A DNA stretch of 64,000 nucleotides from Timema cristinae (GCA_039000515.1 JBCFYV010000024.1:42419979-42483978); one strand, 5' to 3'; shown: positions 24,101 through 36,329, counted from the stretch's first letter. The notes: generated from the letters alone by a model not told the origin. A program made the numbers and translations.

Positions 24101-27100
24101 TTACTACCCATTCGGGTTATACGCACTTACGCTAATGTGTAATGGTAGGGTGATTGTGAGATGAAATGGAGGACCTACAGTTTAACGTGGAATCCGAACC
24201 ACGGTGGAGGCCTGGCATTCCCCACATTCACAAGTTGTGATTAATACACGACCTGTCAGCATCTAGTTAAATAATTATTATTTTTATTTGTTTTAATACG
24301 TCTTTATGGACCAAATTTTATTGGCGTGAATATTCTCAAAAGGAATATTTATTTGTTAAGTTTGATCATATTTTGTAAACTCATTTAATAAGACCTAGGT
24401 TGAATAACTCCTATGTTATAAAGTGTATAAAAAATCATCCGAGTAGAATTAAATCTATTTCTAATTGTGTTTAACTGTTTGGTTAAATTTTTGAAAAACA
24501 TAATGAGTTTGTAGTAAGGAACAATAATTAATCAAATCGATAAAAATAGAATTCAAAAAGAAAGAAACATTTGTAATATAGGAACAAAAAAGATACAGTG
24601 TTAAAAAATCTTGGATGAAAATGCACTCTAAAAAGTAATAAAGTCCGAGTATGGATATGCACTTTAAAAGAGTGAATAGTATAAGAGTAACGCAAAAACA
24701 ATATTATAACATAATTATACTAAAGTAATAGAAAATAATTTATTAGACTAATTGATCCAAATGAAAGTTAATAAAAGTTAGAATAATATATTTCCCATTA
24801 TCAAAAGGTTATAAACACATTGAATGTGAGTCAAGAAACAACATATATATAAAAAACAACAACATTAAAACACATGTAATAAAGAACATGATTTTAGAAC
24901 TTGAATTAAAAATGATGTAATGGTAAAAAAGATGCTTAGGTTAAGATATAAATTTTGTAAATGTAAAATAATAAAAGTTAACAGAGTTAACCAAGAATAG
25001 AACTCTATTTGGTCGGTGGTAATAAAAGATCGTCTAGAAAATAAAGATAGATCAGGTGGAATGCTTGTTGTCCGATTCCCAACAACAACAACAAAATACC
25101 CAGTATTTACTATACAAGTAGCACAAATAGTTACGTATCAGCTGATAAATGCTGAAAAAGTTTGTGTGATTGAATGTACGCAGGTGTTACGTGAGTGTAT
25201 CAGTTCACAACGACCTGATTTACGCAATGGGAGGATATGATGGTCATCACAGGCAAAATACTGCCGAGAAGTACAACTTCAAGACCAACCAGTGGTCCCT
25301 TATTGCACCGATGAACATGCAGCGTTCTGACGCTAGTGCCACAACTCTCAACGGTTGGTGTTATTCAATTGTTGAGAGAAATTAATATATCAGAAGGCAT
25401 TTAATTTAGTATAAATGGAAAATTGTTAGAACAAGTGAATGATTTTGTGTATCCGGGCAGAAAAGTATGTAAAAATGGAAGGATGAATGGTAAAATCAAG
25501 ACAGGTGAATGCATCTCGGAGAGTTGTTGGATGTATGTAGACTTTGTAATGATACTGTTTTGGACCCCTCTAATATATTCAATAAGTCATGGATGGAGTG
25601 TATTTTTCTTTAAAATACCATATGTAAAATTTCATTTTAATAAATACACCATCCATGGAGAATCACGCGTTTTCAGAAATAATTTCAATATATTAAACTT
25701 TAATATTTTTCTCTTCAAAAGATCAACTCCGTTGGATTAGAGAAATTATGTGACATGCTGGATCCCTCTACCCAATAGGAAACCAGCCTTCACAACATCA
25801 GGTTGAATGGAGTTCTCCAATTAGTTAGTTTTGACACTGGTGACAAGGGGTCCAAGAAGCAAGGGGTAGGTCATATATAAGCAGCTTGTGCGTATAAATC
25901 CACACAGTTCCAGTAATATATTATTACACAGTGTGACAGTCAGAAAAATGTGCCAGGAACATAAATCTACACAGCACACAGTACTAAGAGCACGGAACAT
26001 ATAATATCACAGAAAAACAATCCGTAAATTTAAAATAATATCTTCAGTACCGAAGGTGTAATCATTCAAATAAATCGTGTTCAACATTAAAACTCTTGTT
26101 CATTTCATAATAATAAGTATCACATATAATCAGATCGCATAGCCGTGTGATAAGTGCGTAATAAGGCATGTACGCGTCGTCGTGTCGTCGTCATCGTCGT
26201 CATCATCATAAAACCCGGTATCATTCGCATCAACTAACAATAAATCCGATATCAATATAACTAATGCCCAATCGTGGCACAAATATCTAAATAAAAAACC
26301 GTATCATATTAGTGGACTTGTGCAAAGAATGAAATAATATCGAAAAAGGCAAAGATAGCATTACATAAAAGTTTGTAACGCCAACATTGTTTTATGGCTG
26401 TGAAGCGTGGGTTTGTAAGGTGAATATGGTTGGAATTAGATATGTGGGAAAACTCGTATGGACAGAGTCAGTAATAAATGGGTGCTGAAGGAGTGCGGTT
26501 TGAAAATTAATCCAATAGGTTAACTTGAAAGAAGTGTCTTAGGTTGGTTTGGGCTTGATGAGTGGATGATTGTGGATCGAGTGACGAAACAACTATATGA
26601 AGGTAGAGTGTGTGGATGGATTAAAAGGAAGGGGTAGGCAATGTAAGACGTAAGTAAATATGGTAGATGAATGGTGAAAAAGAGAAACTTTAAGAGAGTT
26701 AAAGAATAAAAGAGCATTTTAAGACACGGTGTATGGATGTTGTTGAAGCTAAAGATGTATTCAAGGCTAAAGAAGTGTAGAGAAAGTTAGTGAGGATGTG
26801 GATTAAGTGCAGAGCTTTTTTTATTTTTTAGCTATATGCACAGTTTCTTGTCTACCTCGTAAAGGAACGGCGTGATTAGTTATGTATGCATGTATGTATG
26901 TGTGAGCGTTTGATCACACCAGATATTATTTATTTCTAACTAAACTAAGTATTTGGAAGCAGTATAAACCGTAATTTCCGCCACAATGTGGCATGGAATG
27001 TGTTGCGTGGTAAGCCACTAAAATATTAATAATTGCCAACTTTCTCATTTCCGACCACCTTAGATAATGCACCCGTGGTCTTTGCAATGGTGGAACGATA

Positions 27101-30100
27101 GCTGTTAATTTTACTTGATAGATTGTTCTGGTGTATAAAAACTGGATGTATTAAACATATATTAAAATATGTAGAAGTATGGAGAGAAGTTGTATGAATT
27201 AGCGTGGAGAGAGGAGTATAAAAACTAAATTGAAAATCCAAGATAGAAAATATTCTTCATTGCACTCGACATGAAATCGAGCCCCTACTTCCCGTCAACC
27301 ACAACAAGCTATTTAAGAGCCCATGATTGGTATTCTCTTTTTTAAATTTGGTACGAATAAACCGATAAATGTATTCAATGATTTGTTTATAAAATGTTTG
27401 CGCAAAATTCTGTTACTACTGGAGCATGATAAATGGAATTGTTTGGCGTTTAGCAAAAGGAATTGACAATTATTTACCTTAAATATGTTTTCAATATATA
27501 TTTGAATTAAATCGATTTATTTTTAGCGCCGCGTCCTACTACTTATTGAGATTATATGCATATGTACTAACTACGGTAGATGAGGAAAAGGGAATCTAGG
27601 AGAAGTGCGCCCGCATTTTCGAAGAGGGAGTAGTGTTAAACGATTTAAGGAAAACCACCCTCAGCACTCCCAACTGGGACTCGAACCCCGATCTCCCCTT
27701 CATCGGCTGTCAAGTCTATTGTGAGAGTGACGACTTAAGCCATGTGGCCACTGAAGCAGATTTTGTTGAAATTAAAATTTATGGCATGCAATTTTTACGA
27801 CAGTTACATGGTGTAGTTTGTTTTAGTTACATTTGAAGTATATAATAATTTATTAACAGTCTCTATATCTGTTTCGGTGGCCACATAGCTTAAGGCGTCA
27901 CTCTTGTGTTAGACCAGACTGCCCATGAAAGGAATATTAGGGTGCTAATCCATGATCGGGTGTACTAAGGGTGTTTTTACCAAAATTGTTTTCCACTCTC
28001 CCTCTACTCAAATGATTATTATTATTATTAGCACCACGTCTTACTACCTTCGGTTATACGCACTTACGCTAATGTGTAATGGTAGGTGGTTGTGAGATGA
28101 AATAAGGACCTACAGTTTATACGTGAATCCGAACCACGGTGGCGACTGGCATACTCAAGATGTTATACATCACTAAATCCAAACATACTCATCTCTGTCT
28201 CACTAGCGTATAAATGCTATGATCTGACATGTAACAAGACACGGTGCTAAAAAAAACTAAAAAATACTTTCTTATTAGTGTAATTTCAAATATCAAATGG
28301 AACTGTATATTCTTAAAGTAAAATACCGTTAGCTTACGTGACAAAATAATTATTACTATCATCATAATATGATGGACTATCGTTGTGAATGGAGCCGTTT
28401 AAAATAAACTACAGTAAGACGCCATCTTCACATATGAATATTCATTATTCAAAAAAGGAAAGAATAACGCTTTCAGCGAAGTATTGCAAAATGGAATAAA
28501 AACAGTACAGATAAAATCAATGATTTGGAAGTTTCCCTCCTAAATGAGATGATAAAGAATAACTGTAGAGTTGAGTTTTGGGCAGTGCATTGAGATTAAG
28601 TACAGAATTATGTAATTGTTATTACAGAACTTACAACAGTTTACATGACAATGCTGGCAAACATTCACTTTTATAAATTCTGAGTGCTTTAAACCAAGTA
28701 AACATTTTCTTAGGTGAAATAAAAGATTGGATACTATACTATTGGTTATTACAAATATTAAAAAAAATATTTTTGTTGTAGTTATTATAAATTATGAAAT
28801 AAATATAAAAATACACTTAACAATAAATTTGTCAACATTTATACAGGATGTTTCTGAATTGAGTAGCCAATATTCGGGGAGTGGTAGAAAATAGAAAAAC
28901 TAGTTAAAATACTCTTTTGAAGATTAGGTTGTTTTTGCTTCGATTTCGAGAAAACAGCAAAAATCCAAACAAAATCAAAATTTAGAAATAAGAAAATATT
29001 TTATTAATATGTTATCTATTTATTTTGTTAAAAATTATGGCCTCCAGCCCGGAGAAAAACTTACACCCATCAATGACAAAACGAGTGGTTGACCGACATT
29101 AAATTTATTTCAGGCTTTTAGCCAAAAAAGTGGTTTTTTTTTCAATTACTTTTACATATCTCATTTGATGCTTCATATCAGATTCCTCCTAAATTAAGAA
29201 AAATTTGGAACAATGGAAATGTCATATTAACTATAATTTAATGTTACACAACATTTATATCACGGTTTGATTTTTTATAAACATAATTATTTTAGGGTTA
29301 TTTCACATTTTATGCCGAAAAAACTTGTTTTAATTTTGGTATGTTGCTTGTTTCTGAAAAGAAAGCGAAAACGATATTATCTGTGAAGGACGTTTTGAAT
29401 TAAATTTTCGATCCCCTGCCACTTTCCAAATGTGGTTTTTAACCGAGAACTTCCTGTATACAAATTTATTCACCAAAGTAAACATAAATATCAACTTTAT
29501 TTTCATTTGTAAAAAGCTTAAAATAATTTTATTTTTAAAATTTCTCACATTTATCCTGTATTTAATGTTTTTATGTACTCTATTTGCTTGAAGATATACA
29601 CCAACAAACACGTGTAAAAGGGCCTCAGTCTCGTATTGTATGATTAGCTGGTGATGGGGAAATCAGGGTTATAATCCCAAACAAGTGGACTGACATCTTG
29701 ATTCCCCTCCACTAAAATTTCTCATCCATATTTATTGTAATCGGTTTAAGTATGCATACATCCCGGACGGGTAGCAAGACGTGGAACACATTAAAACATT
29801 CTTCTTAAAAGAGAAATTTACCGTCAATAAAACAACCGCAATGAATATTTTATTTGTGTTATTTACTGTCTATAAAACAGCCGCAATGAATATTTAGTTG
29901 TGTTATTTACTGTCTATAAAACAGCCGCAAAGAATATTTTAGTTGTGTTATTTAACGTCTATAAAACAGCCGCAAATAATATTTTAGTTGTGTTATTTAA
30001 CGTCTATAAAACAGCTGCAATGAATATTTTAGTTGTGTTATTTACCGTCTATAAAACAGCCGCAATGAATATTTTAGTTGTGTTATTTACTGTCATATAA

Positions 30101-31782
30101 ACAGCCGCAATGAATATTTTAGTTGTATTATTTACCGTCTATAAAACAGCCGCAAAGAATATTTTAGTTGTGTTATTTACCCATCTAGATCGCATTTACA
30201 TCACTGGCGGATTCAACGGCCAGGAGTGCATGAATTCTGCAGAGTCGTACGACCCAGAGACGAACCAGTGGACCTTGATAACCCCCATGAGGTCCAGAAG
30301 AAGTGGAGTTTCCACCATCACATACCGTGGCTGTGTCTACGTCCTGGGTAAAACCACTTTTATTACCACAGCCCGTACTTAACTTACCTAGAATTGGTCA
30401 AAAAATTACCTATAAAATGACTTCAAATCTACACAAATTAAACAAATAAACTCTTGTATTCTGTTAAATATGATATTACCCTCTTCGGTGGCTCTACTCT
30501 CGCAGTAGACTAGACTTTCAATAACGGGGAGATAAATGTTCGAATCTTGGTCGGGTGTACTGAAGGTAGTTTTTTTCTAACATTGTTTTCCACGCTTCCT
30601 CCACGCAAATTGGGGTACAATTCCTATCAATATAACCTTCCTAATCCCTAAGACCATTATTGTAATTATTATATAAGCGTTTAACTAGTAGTCAAACGCG
30701 GTACTAATATATATATATATATTATATATAATATATATAAATAATATATATATATATATAATTTATGTACAATTATCTGGTTCAGAAAAAAACCCATCCC
30801 CTTTCAGCCCAATCCTTTACAATCTATATAAAAAAATCAGCGTCTGATCAGGAATGTGTATTTTATAACCATACAAGCAGAGGATGGAAAGTTCCTTGCT
30901 TATATTATTATCATCTTCTCATTCTGTTAACTAGGTTATAAAAATGTGTGGTTGCTTATCGATGGATTAAAAAATATTGATAGTACTTACTGTATTTAAA
31001 AAATATTTATTCAACATAAATGCCTAAAACTTATTCAAAAATTACATATAAAGGATGCAAACCAAGAAAAATATACCTAAAAAAAATCATAATTACAGTA
31101 AATGACCTATAAAAAAAGTTTCCACAACCAGGGGATCATAAATAGAATGTATGTAACTGAGCATTCTTTGTCTGTGATGTACCAAAACATAGATGACATG
31201 TCATTAAATTCCAAACCCTGGTTATTTATTACTAGTGTATACAACTCAAATATTGTCCTTTGAAAAAGACCTGGTTTCACGATGATATTTCCAGTCATTA
31301 TTGTCTGAAGTATAAATATAAATGAATATGTTTGAAATTTAAATCAATATAATACTTAACCCCATTGCAATATTGAATAGTAAACATAATTTACTAGTAA
31401 AACGATTTTCTTCGTCATGAAAATAATATTATTGAGGTTTATTAATTGTATTTTATATATCAGTTTGAGTTAAATAACGTACACTTCCTGAACCGACTGT
31501 TAATATTGGCACGTGTCGGTGACCTGGTGGTCTAGGGGTAAGGTGTCAGACTTCTGTGCTGGCGGCCGGGGTTCAATCCTCAGTCCCGGCAAAGATTTAT
31601 CTGATTACCAAACCCTTCCTTCACCTCTGACAAGACATCTTGTGAATGTGAGGAATGCCAGGCCGCCACCGTGGTTCGGATTCCACGTTAAACTGTAGGT
31701 CCTTCATTTCATCTCACAATCACCCTGCCATTACACATTAGCGTAAGTGCGTATAACCCGAACGGGTAGTAGGACGTGGTGC

Positions 31783-31820
<38 letters not shown>

Positions 31821-33891
31821 TTGGCACGTGACTTACAATCTAATTTGGTTCTATAATAAACATAGCCCCTAGTCCCCCGTCTATTTGTTTGTCTCTGTAA
31901 AAGTGGAGGTCCCAATTTAACCAATGATGAATTTCACAGCCATTCTGGGAGTTAAACCTAGTACCATTAAATCAATATATTAAATATTTATATAAAATAT
32001 ATTATATGTTATACATATTATAAACATTTATAGTATACATTACGTATAGTAATATTTTATAAATAATAATTATATATATAATATATATATTATATATTTT
32101 ACATACAAAATATATATTTCATACAATAATTAATATCGATATTATTATATATAATATATATAAATACATACAATATACATAATATTGTATGTATATAATA
32201 TTGTATATATATATAAATATTGTATATACATAATATGTATATATAGTATATATTTATATATTAATAATATATTATATACAATAATATATAGTAGAAAATA
32301 TCATATTTTATACAATATATTATATACAATAATATATAATATAAATATCATATATTATATATATAATATATTACAATTCACGCTTCGCCCTTGCACATAG
32401 GGAAGTGTGGATGATCAATGATGAGACATGTCCGTGTTGTTGTCTAACTTCCAGGCGGTTTCAACGGCATCTCGCGCATGTGCAGTGGTGAGAAGTTCGA
32501 TCCCGCGACAAACATTTGGACCTCGGTGCCAGACATGTACAACCCTAGGAGTAACTTCGCCATAGAGGTCATAGACGATATGGTGTTCGCCATAGGGGGC
32601 TTCAACGGCGTCACGACCATCTACCACGTCGAGTGTTTCGACGGGAAGACGGGAGAATGGTAGGTGGCGGCGGGGCTACCCTTGACGGATTTGTAAGGGT
32701 ATTTTCGTCTTAATCCTTCCACGCAAATTGTGGTACATTTTTTTCAAAGACAATTCCGCTTAATACTTACATCACTAGCTTAGTTAATATTCGATGGGCG
32801 TGTGGTATAAGGTAGGGGTCCCCAATTATTTTTGAAGGAGTTCTTTGAAAAACTCAGCATACTTCCACGGTCCGGCAAAACTTTAACAGTGACTCAAGCC
32901 CAAGCTCTATAGGACTATACTAATCCAAAGACGTGATTTTCTTTACTTTTAGTTATTTTATTACTTTATTATTGTAGGCATTCCATGTCTACTACCCGCC
33001 CACCACCGAATTAGCATAATTTCTTCTGTTTATTGCTATCTTATCAAGGTCCTTAAAAACGTATCTGCGGTCCGGGTACGGACAGCGGTCCACCATTTGG
33101 TGACCCTTGGTTTAAGTTGTCAAACTCTCAATATACTGCACTACCAATTATGGAAAGATCGGGGTTTGAACCCCGGTAAGGTGTACTGAGAGTATTTTTC
33201 TTAAGTAGTTTTATACATCCTCCCTCTAAGCAAATGCTGGTACACTTAATCTAAATGTACCCTTTCTTATCCGCAACACACTAGCATAATTAGTACATAT
33301 GCGTTAATCCCGAACGGGTAGTAAGACAGGATGGGAAAAAAAATACGAATAGGACCCCCTGATTAAAGTGAACTAGGAACCCTGCGTCCATACGCCTAGA
33401 CATGCACTGTGCGTAAGTCACCAATTGATGGAGGGTGTCAAGATGAATATATTGAGCTTTCATTACTGTCCATCTTACATATATATTTTTTTAATCTTCC
33501 AAGTGTCATTATATCACGATCTTAATGTAATTAAAGCCTAATAGTTTTTTTTCTCTTACCTAGAAATAAATAAAATTTATATTTGTATCGACTATAAACA
33601 CGCAAATGGTTTGAGTTATTACTCTCTTTGTGAAGGTGTTTAAAAAAACACTTTGCACCTTCAGTCCGTGTGAAGTTAAAAATCAGCACCAAAGTTTCTG
33701 ACCCTTTATAAACTACACAATATCTCGTGATTGAAAACTCCAGGGGGAGTTTATCTTTGTCCAATAAGAAGTGAAACGAAGGGGGAAGTTAACTAATGAT
33801 TAGATGGTTGAGGAAACACACTAAATATTTTAAAATTATTTACGAGAATATACTAATATAATTAAGCTATAATGTATTTGTAATATTTTAA

Positions 33892-33929
<38 letters not shown>

Positions 33930-34900
33930 GAACATCTTCCAGCCATTGGCTCGGTTTATTTGGAACATAGGCCTCTCCACCACCTTCTTTCCTCCCACCA
34001 CCTCTCTCCCTCCACCTTGTCACAATCCTCTCCTCCACACTCCTCCTTACTCCCTTCAGACATCTGTCCCTAGGTCTTCCTCTCTCCTTCCTATCCTCCA
34101 CCTCAATATCCTACATCCTCCTGGCACCCTTTCCTTCTCCATTCTTCTCACGTGACCATTACACCACAATATTCTAAATTAATTACTTAAATAATAATAA
34201 TAATAATTTGTAATAATAAATGTGAGAAATTTAATTATATTCATATTAGATTTTATTTATTATTATAAAAATATGAACATCTTCAGGTTTTATATTTAGG
34301 GTTATTTCGTTTTCTATTGATTTAATTTCTATTTGTTTACCTCTTTGCTATCCTGTTTACTGGGTATACAGGTACGAGGCGACAGATATGAACATTTATC
34401 GGTCTGCCCTGTCGGCCTGTGTGATCATGGGTCTGCCCAACGTGCACGATTATATACACAAACACAGGGAAAGGTTGATGGAGGAGAAAAGACTGAAACT
34501 GAGAGCTTTGGAGTATCAAAGAAACGGAGAATCCAGCGTTGAACACTTAACTAACCTTGTCACCATAAACGGTGTCAACAACCCGGACGAGATAATCGAG
34601 AACATCAACCTCAATAATAATAACAACAACAACAACAACAACGTCAACCTGAACAATGCCATCCAAGATGTCAACCACAATGCCAATTTGAATATCGCCC
34701 TTGAGGATATTGACAACATAGACAATGTCTTCCCTTACGTTAACAACGTCAACATGAACAATAACGCTCAAGATGATGAAGAATACGTCATCATGAATCA
34801 TGTCCTTTTGGATGATGACCACAATGTTGACCTAAACAATGCCATCCTGGACGTCAACCACGACATCAACATGAACAATGACACCCACGATGTTGATTAG
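18198..34900 (+). CDS. KLHL10: Kelch-like protein 10 (BTB-BACK-Kelch), nine coding exons, one apparent frameshift
   Basis: Substrate adaptor for Cullin-3 ubiquitin ligases; in mammals and flies KLHL10 acts in male germ cells. Coding exons: 18198-18397, 19089-19339, 21510-21789, 22076-22312, 23814-23983, 25184-25353, 30189-30347, 32455-32659, 34372-34900 (stop TAG). All boundaries are GT/AG and the phases join (2,2,0,0,2,1,1,2) except inside exon 2. Domains: BTB from about residue 30 ([30 protein letters not shown]), BACK in exons 3-4 ([18 protein letters not shown]), then six Kelch blades (IGGW, IGGFDG, MGGYDG, TGGFNG, VLGGFNG, IGGFNG) to about residue 580. Strings such as [24 protein letters not shown] and YRSALS are KLHL10 signatures. 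Allowing for the missing base the product is about 733 residues; vertebrate KLHL10 is about 608, and the excess is an Asn/Asp-rich tail. The start ATG at 18198 follows a probable 5'-UTR acceptor at 18188. A possible poly(A) signal lies at 34964. Confidence 0.92.
19089..19339 (+). other. KLHL10: KLHL10 exon 2 with a one-base frameshift
   Basis: From the acceptor at 19088 the exon reads [16 protein letters not shown] in one frame and then meets TAG at 19135-19137. From 19137 the BTB homology resumes one base back, as [32 protein letters not shown]. The exon is 251 bases, whereas its flanking phases require a multiple of three, so one base appears missing near 19134. The run is not a homopolymer. 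It could be an assembly error, an inactivating allele, or a sign that the gene is decaying; the other eight exons are intact, favouring an error or a recent mutation. Confidence 0.85.
19640..19875 (-). mobile_element. SINE family D copy, KLHL10 intron 2
   Basis: On the minus strand a box B-like GGGTTCGATCCCGG is followed by CAAATGAGGAGCTACTTGAA and AGTAGCGGCTC, matching the D copy near 40135-40680. Confidence 0.7.
19880..21500. other. KLHL10 intron 2, unexplained
   Basis: Holds an open frame at 20451-20837 (128 codons) of no recognised family, preceded by TTTATTTGTAG. Otherwise nothing identified. Confidence 0.4.
22833..23076 (-). mobile_element. SINE family B2 copy, KLHL10 intron 4
   Basis: Tail GCACCGCGTCTTACTAGCCG; head complement ending CAACGAGGCGGG. 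Immediately followed by a 15-base tandem repeat. Confidence 0.85.
23076..23122. repeat. 15-bp tandem repeat
   Basis: Three copies of GGTATAGATATATA adjoining the 5' end of the SINE B2 copy. Confidence 0.8.
24070..24269 (-). mobile_element. 5'-truncated SINE A copy, KLHL10 intron 5
   Basis: Retains tail and body to about TAATACACGACCTGTC, no tRNA-like head. Flanked by the duplication AGCATCTAGTTA, so truncation happened at insertion, as in LINE-type target-primed reverse transcription. Confidence 0.88.
24270..25180. other. KLHL10 intron 5, AT-rich
   Basis: No repeat or gene recognised. Confidence 0.4.
25591..25662. repeat. Short inverted repeat (hairpin)
   Basis: ATGGATGGAGTGTATTT and, 35 bases on, AAATACACCATCCAT are near-perfect complements. 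Confidence 0.7.
25749..26124 (+). mobile_element. Possible solo LTR
   Basis: Bounded by TGTGAC and ATCACA; contains CATATATAAGCAGC (TATA-like) and, 200 bases later, an AATAAA. No matching target duplication was found, so the limits are provisional. Confidence 0.3.
26175..26215. repeat. (GTC/ATC)n trinucleotide tract
   Basis: Interrupted run of GTC then ATC triplets. Confidence 0.8.
27523..27762 (-). mobile_element. SINE family B copy, KLHL10 intron 6
   Basis: Tail GCGCCGCGTCCTACTAC, box B complement GGGACTCGAACCCC, head complement CATGTGGCCACTGAAGC. Confidence 0.75.
27870..28250 (+). mobile_element. SINE family B copy interrupted by a truncated SINE A
   Basis: B head and body at 27870-28014 stop in CTCTACTCAAATG; the B tail resumes at about 28157 and ends AAGACACGGTGCTAA. 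Confidence 0.75.
28015..28150 (-). mobile_element. 5'-truncated SINE A copy nested in SINE B
   Basis: Tail and body only. TACTCAAATG and TACTCAAGATG on the two sides look like its target duplication. Confidence 0.8.
28260..29800. other. KLHL10 intron 6, AT-rich
   Basis: No gene. TATACAGGATGTTTCTGAAT at about 28840 resembles a mariner-type terminus, but no matching second end was found. Confidence 0.35.
29812..30188 (+). repeat. 45-bp minisatellite abutting the KLHL10 exon-7 acceptor
   Basis: Eight units plus a partial ninth, each like ATTTACCGTCTATAAAACAG followed by CCGCAATGAATATTTTAGTT, run directly into the acceptor CCCATCTAG at 30188. The unit is 45 bases, a multiple of three, and open in the frame of the downstream Kelch exon (residues [15 protein letters not shown]). 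Each unit contains ACAG|CC, a decoy acceptor in phase 1, the same phase as the real junction. Confidence 0.9.
30481..30705 (+). mobile_element. SINE family B copy, KLHL10 intron 7
   Basis: CTCTTCGGTGGCTCTACTCT with part of the head deleted; followed by a (TA)n tract at 30706-30765. Confidence 0.7.
30770..31500. other. KLHL10 intron 7, AT-rich, nothing recognised
   Basis: No repeat family or conserved coding segment seen. Confidence 0.4.
31502..31830 (+). mobile_element. SINE family A copy, KLHL10 intron 7
   Basis: Full length with a long (TAA)n tail; AATATTGGCACGTG is duplicated at both ends. Confidence 0.93.
31975..32380. repeat. TA/TAT-rich low-complexity block
   Basis: About 400 bases almost wholly A and T, with many ATATTATATA words, ending 75 bases before KLHL10 exon 8. 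Confidence 0.9.
33100..33335 (+). mobile_element. SINE family B copy, KLHL10 intron 8
   Basis: Box B GGGGTTTGAACCCCGG, body, and tail CCCGAACGGGTAGTAAGACA. Confidence 0.65.
33890..34160 (-). mobile_element. LINE 3'-end fragment with (ATG)n tail, KLHL10 intron 8
   Basis: Minus-strand translation gives [20 protein letters not shown] and later [13 protein letters not shown], like the RGRPR-RW ending of many LINE ORF2 proteins, then a (GAT)n run at 33894-33928. Probably a truncated insertion. Confidence 0.6.
34430..34900 (+). other. KLHL10: Asn/Asp-rich C-terminal tail of KLHL10
   Basis: After the last Kelch blade and a charged helix ([21 protein letters not shown]) the protein ends in about 125 residues rich in Asn, Asp, Ile and Val. 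A run of ten Asn is encoded by an AAT/AAC microsatellite near 34612-34640. Two internal motifs, [16 protein letters not shown] and [16 protein letters not shown], are diverged repeats of one unit. The open frame has no stop until 34898. Confidence 0.85.
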
Positions 34901-34963
34901 TTTAAGGCCTGTCTAGTGAATGATGGTATCGTATTCTTTCGTTGGATTTGGAAACAAAACGAA

Positions 34964-34969
34964 AATAAA
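34964..34969 (+). terminator. Candidate poly(A) signal of KLHL10
   Basis: AATAAA 64 bases after the stop codon. Further AATAAA-like hexamers follow near 35090, so the actual cleavage site is uncertain. Confidence 0.45.
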
Positions 34970-35099
34970 AATAGAAAAATGTATGGAACTGAATGAAATA
35001 TGGCCAAAGTTTGACCAACACTCTTTTGAAAGAATATGGGTCTGTTTAAATTTGTATGCTACGGATTGGTTTAATACCGTATCTTAAATAAATTTGAAT

Positions 35100-36320
35100 A
35101 CATCTTAAATATAATTGTAATTATTTTATATTGAATTTCACGAGAAGCTTAGGATTTTTTCCCCCCCAACCAATCCCCTCTTAACAGCACGCTTCCTTAC
35201 AGAAATACTTTTTTTCCAAACTTAATCGGATAGTTTCTTAAAAATAAAGCAAATTTAATTGATTAAATAATAAAAAATATTGAGGGGTGTATTAAATTTG
35301 TAAAATAGCATTGGTTGAACAAATATTTTATTACGTGTTATTTATCCGTTTAAAAAAATATTTTTTTTAATTTCCAAAAATTATCTTAAACTGAGTCTAA
35401 TAGTAAGTAGTAAAAATAATAGACTTCATGTGGATAGTTATATTTTTTTTAAGTTTCTGTAAAACTTCCTTAGAAATTATAAATCAAAGAGGGTAACGAA
35501 TAGTTTATTATAATTAGAGTACTTGAGATGAATATTTTATGGTTTTCTCGATATTAAAAAGGGGTGGATTTAATTGAACCAAAATTATCATCTAATTTGA
35601 AAATAAATGAAACAACCACCTTTTAGATATTCAATCAGTGCTACTCCTTATTTTTATTTATTGAATAGGCTTAAAATAACCTAAGTATAATTTGTCAATG
35701 CCCTTGAGATCCCAAATAAATGTTTTATTTCTATACACCTGAGATTTCAATACTTTATTTTTAATTCTAAGTAATTAATTAACAGGTTTCGATTTAATAA
35801 AAGTTTATACTAATCTACAAAGGAAAATTAAAGCTTTTTTTAAAAAAATATTAATATACTTGTTTTGCTGTGACTATATGTAACGAAACGAGACAACATA
35901 ACTGCAATTTGGCAACCAAATCCTTATCAATATAGTTTTAAATTACGCAATTGTGAAAATAAACTAGAATTAGGCACGACTCTTAAACGTTTTTTAATCA
36001 GCGTTATTGATGCTAACTCAGGAGGGTGTAATAGTGTGGTATTTGGGGGTGAGGGGGCTTTGGAATACCTAGATACTGCATTTTGGGAAGCTTTTGTCAT
36101 GTTAAGGTTTCCCTTTCCTAAACCCAAGTGAGTGTCCTTAGATTTAAATATATATTTCGTGACCCTTTTCCTTAAATTATTACTATGTAAGTAACTAATG
36201 ATTGGTACCAAAAAGCTAATTAGGTAAATATCAACACTATTGACTTGGAATCTCTTGTAATATGTATTTTAAATAAATTAACCATAATATAATAATAAAT
36301 CAATAAGAAATGCACGAGCC
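35100..36320. other. Intergenic DNA between KLHL10 and Gpb5
   Basis: AT-rich; no gene or repeat recognised. Confidence 0.4.
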
Positions 36321-36329
36321 GTGTAAACA

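Larger units (their letters stand above)
25405..26800 (+). mobile_element. Decayed LINE reverse-transcriptase fragments, KLHL10 intron 6
   Basis: At 25423-25520 [23 protein letters not shown] resembles the VN-F-YLG---DG segment near the end of LINE reverse transcriptases. At 26345-26660 decayed frames read [31 protein letters not shown] and [10 protein letters not shown], all typical of the C-terminal region. The two parts are separated by about 800 bases of other repeats. Many stops: not functional. Confidence 0.7.

Noticed and set aside
31513..31698. Conserved-looking peptide [20 protein letters not shown], also seen near 45400 and on the minus strand near 53250
   Set aside because: All are translations of the SINE A head; recurrence reflects copy number, not a protein family.
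34547..34822. Antisense open frame of 91 codons rich in Val/Ile
   Set aside because: Shadow of the Asn/Asp-rich KLHL10 tail on the plus strand.
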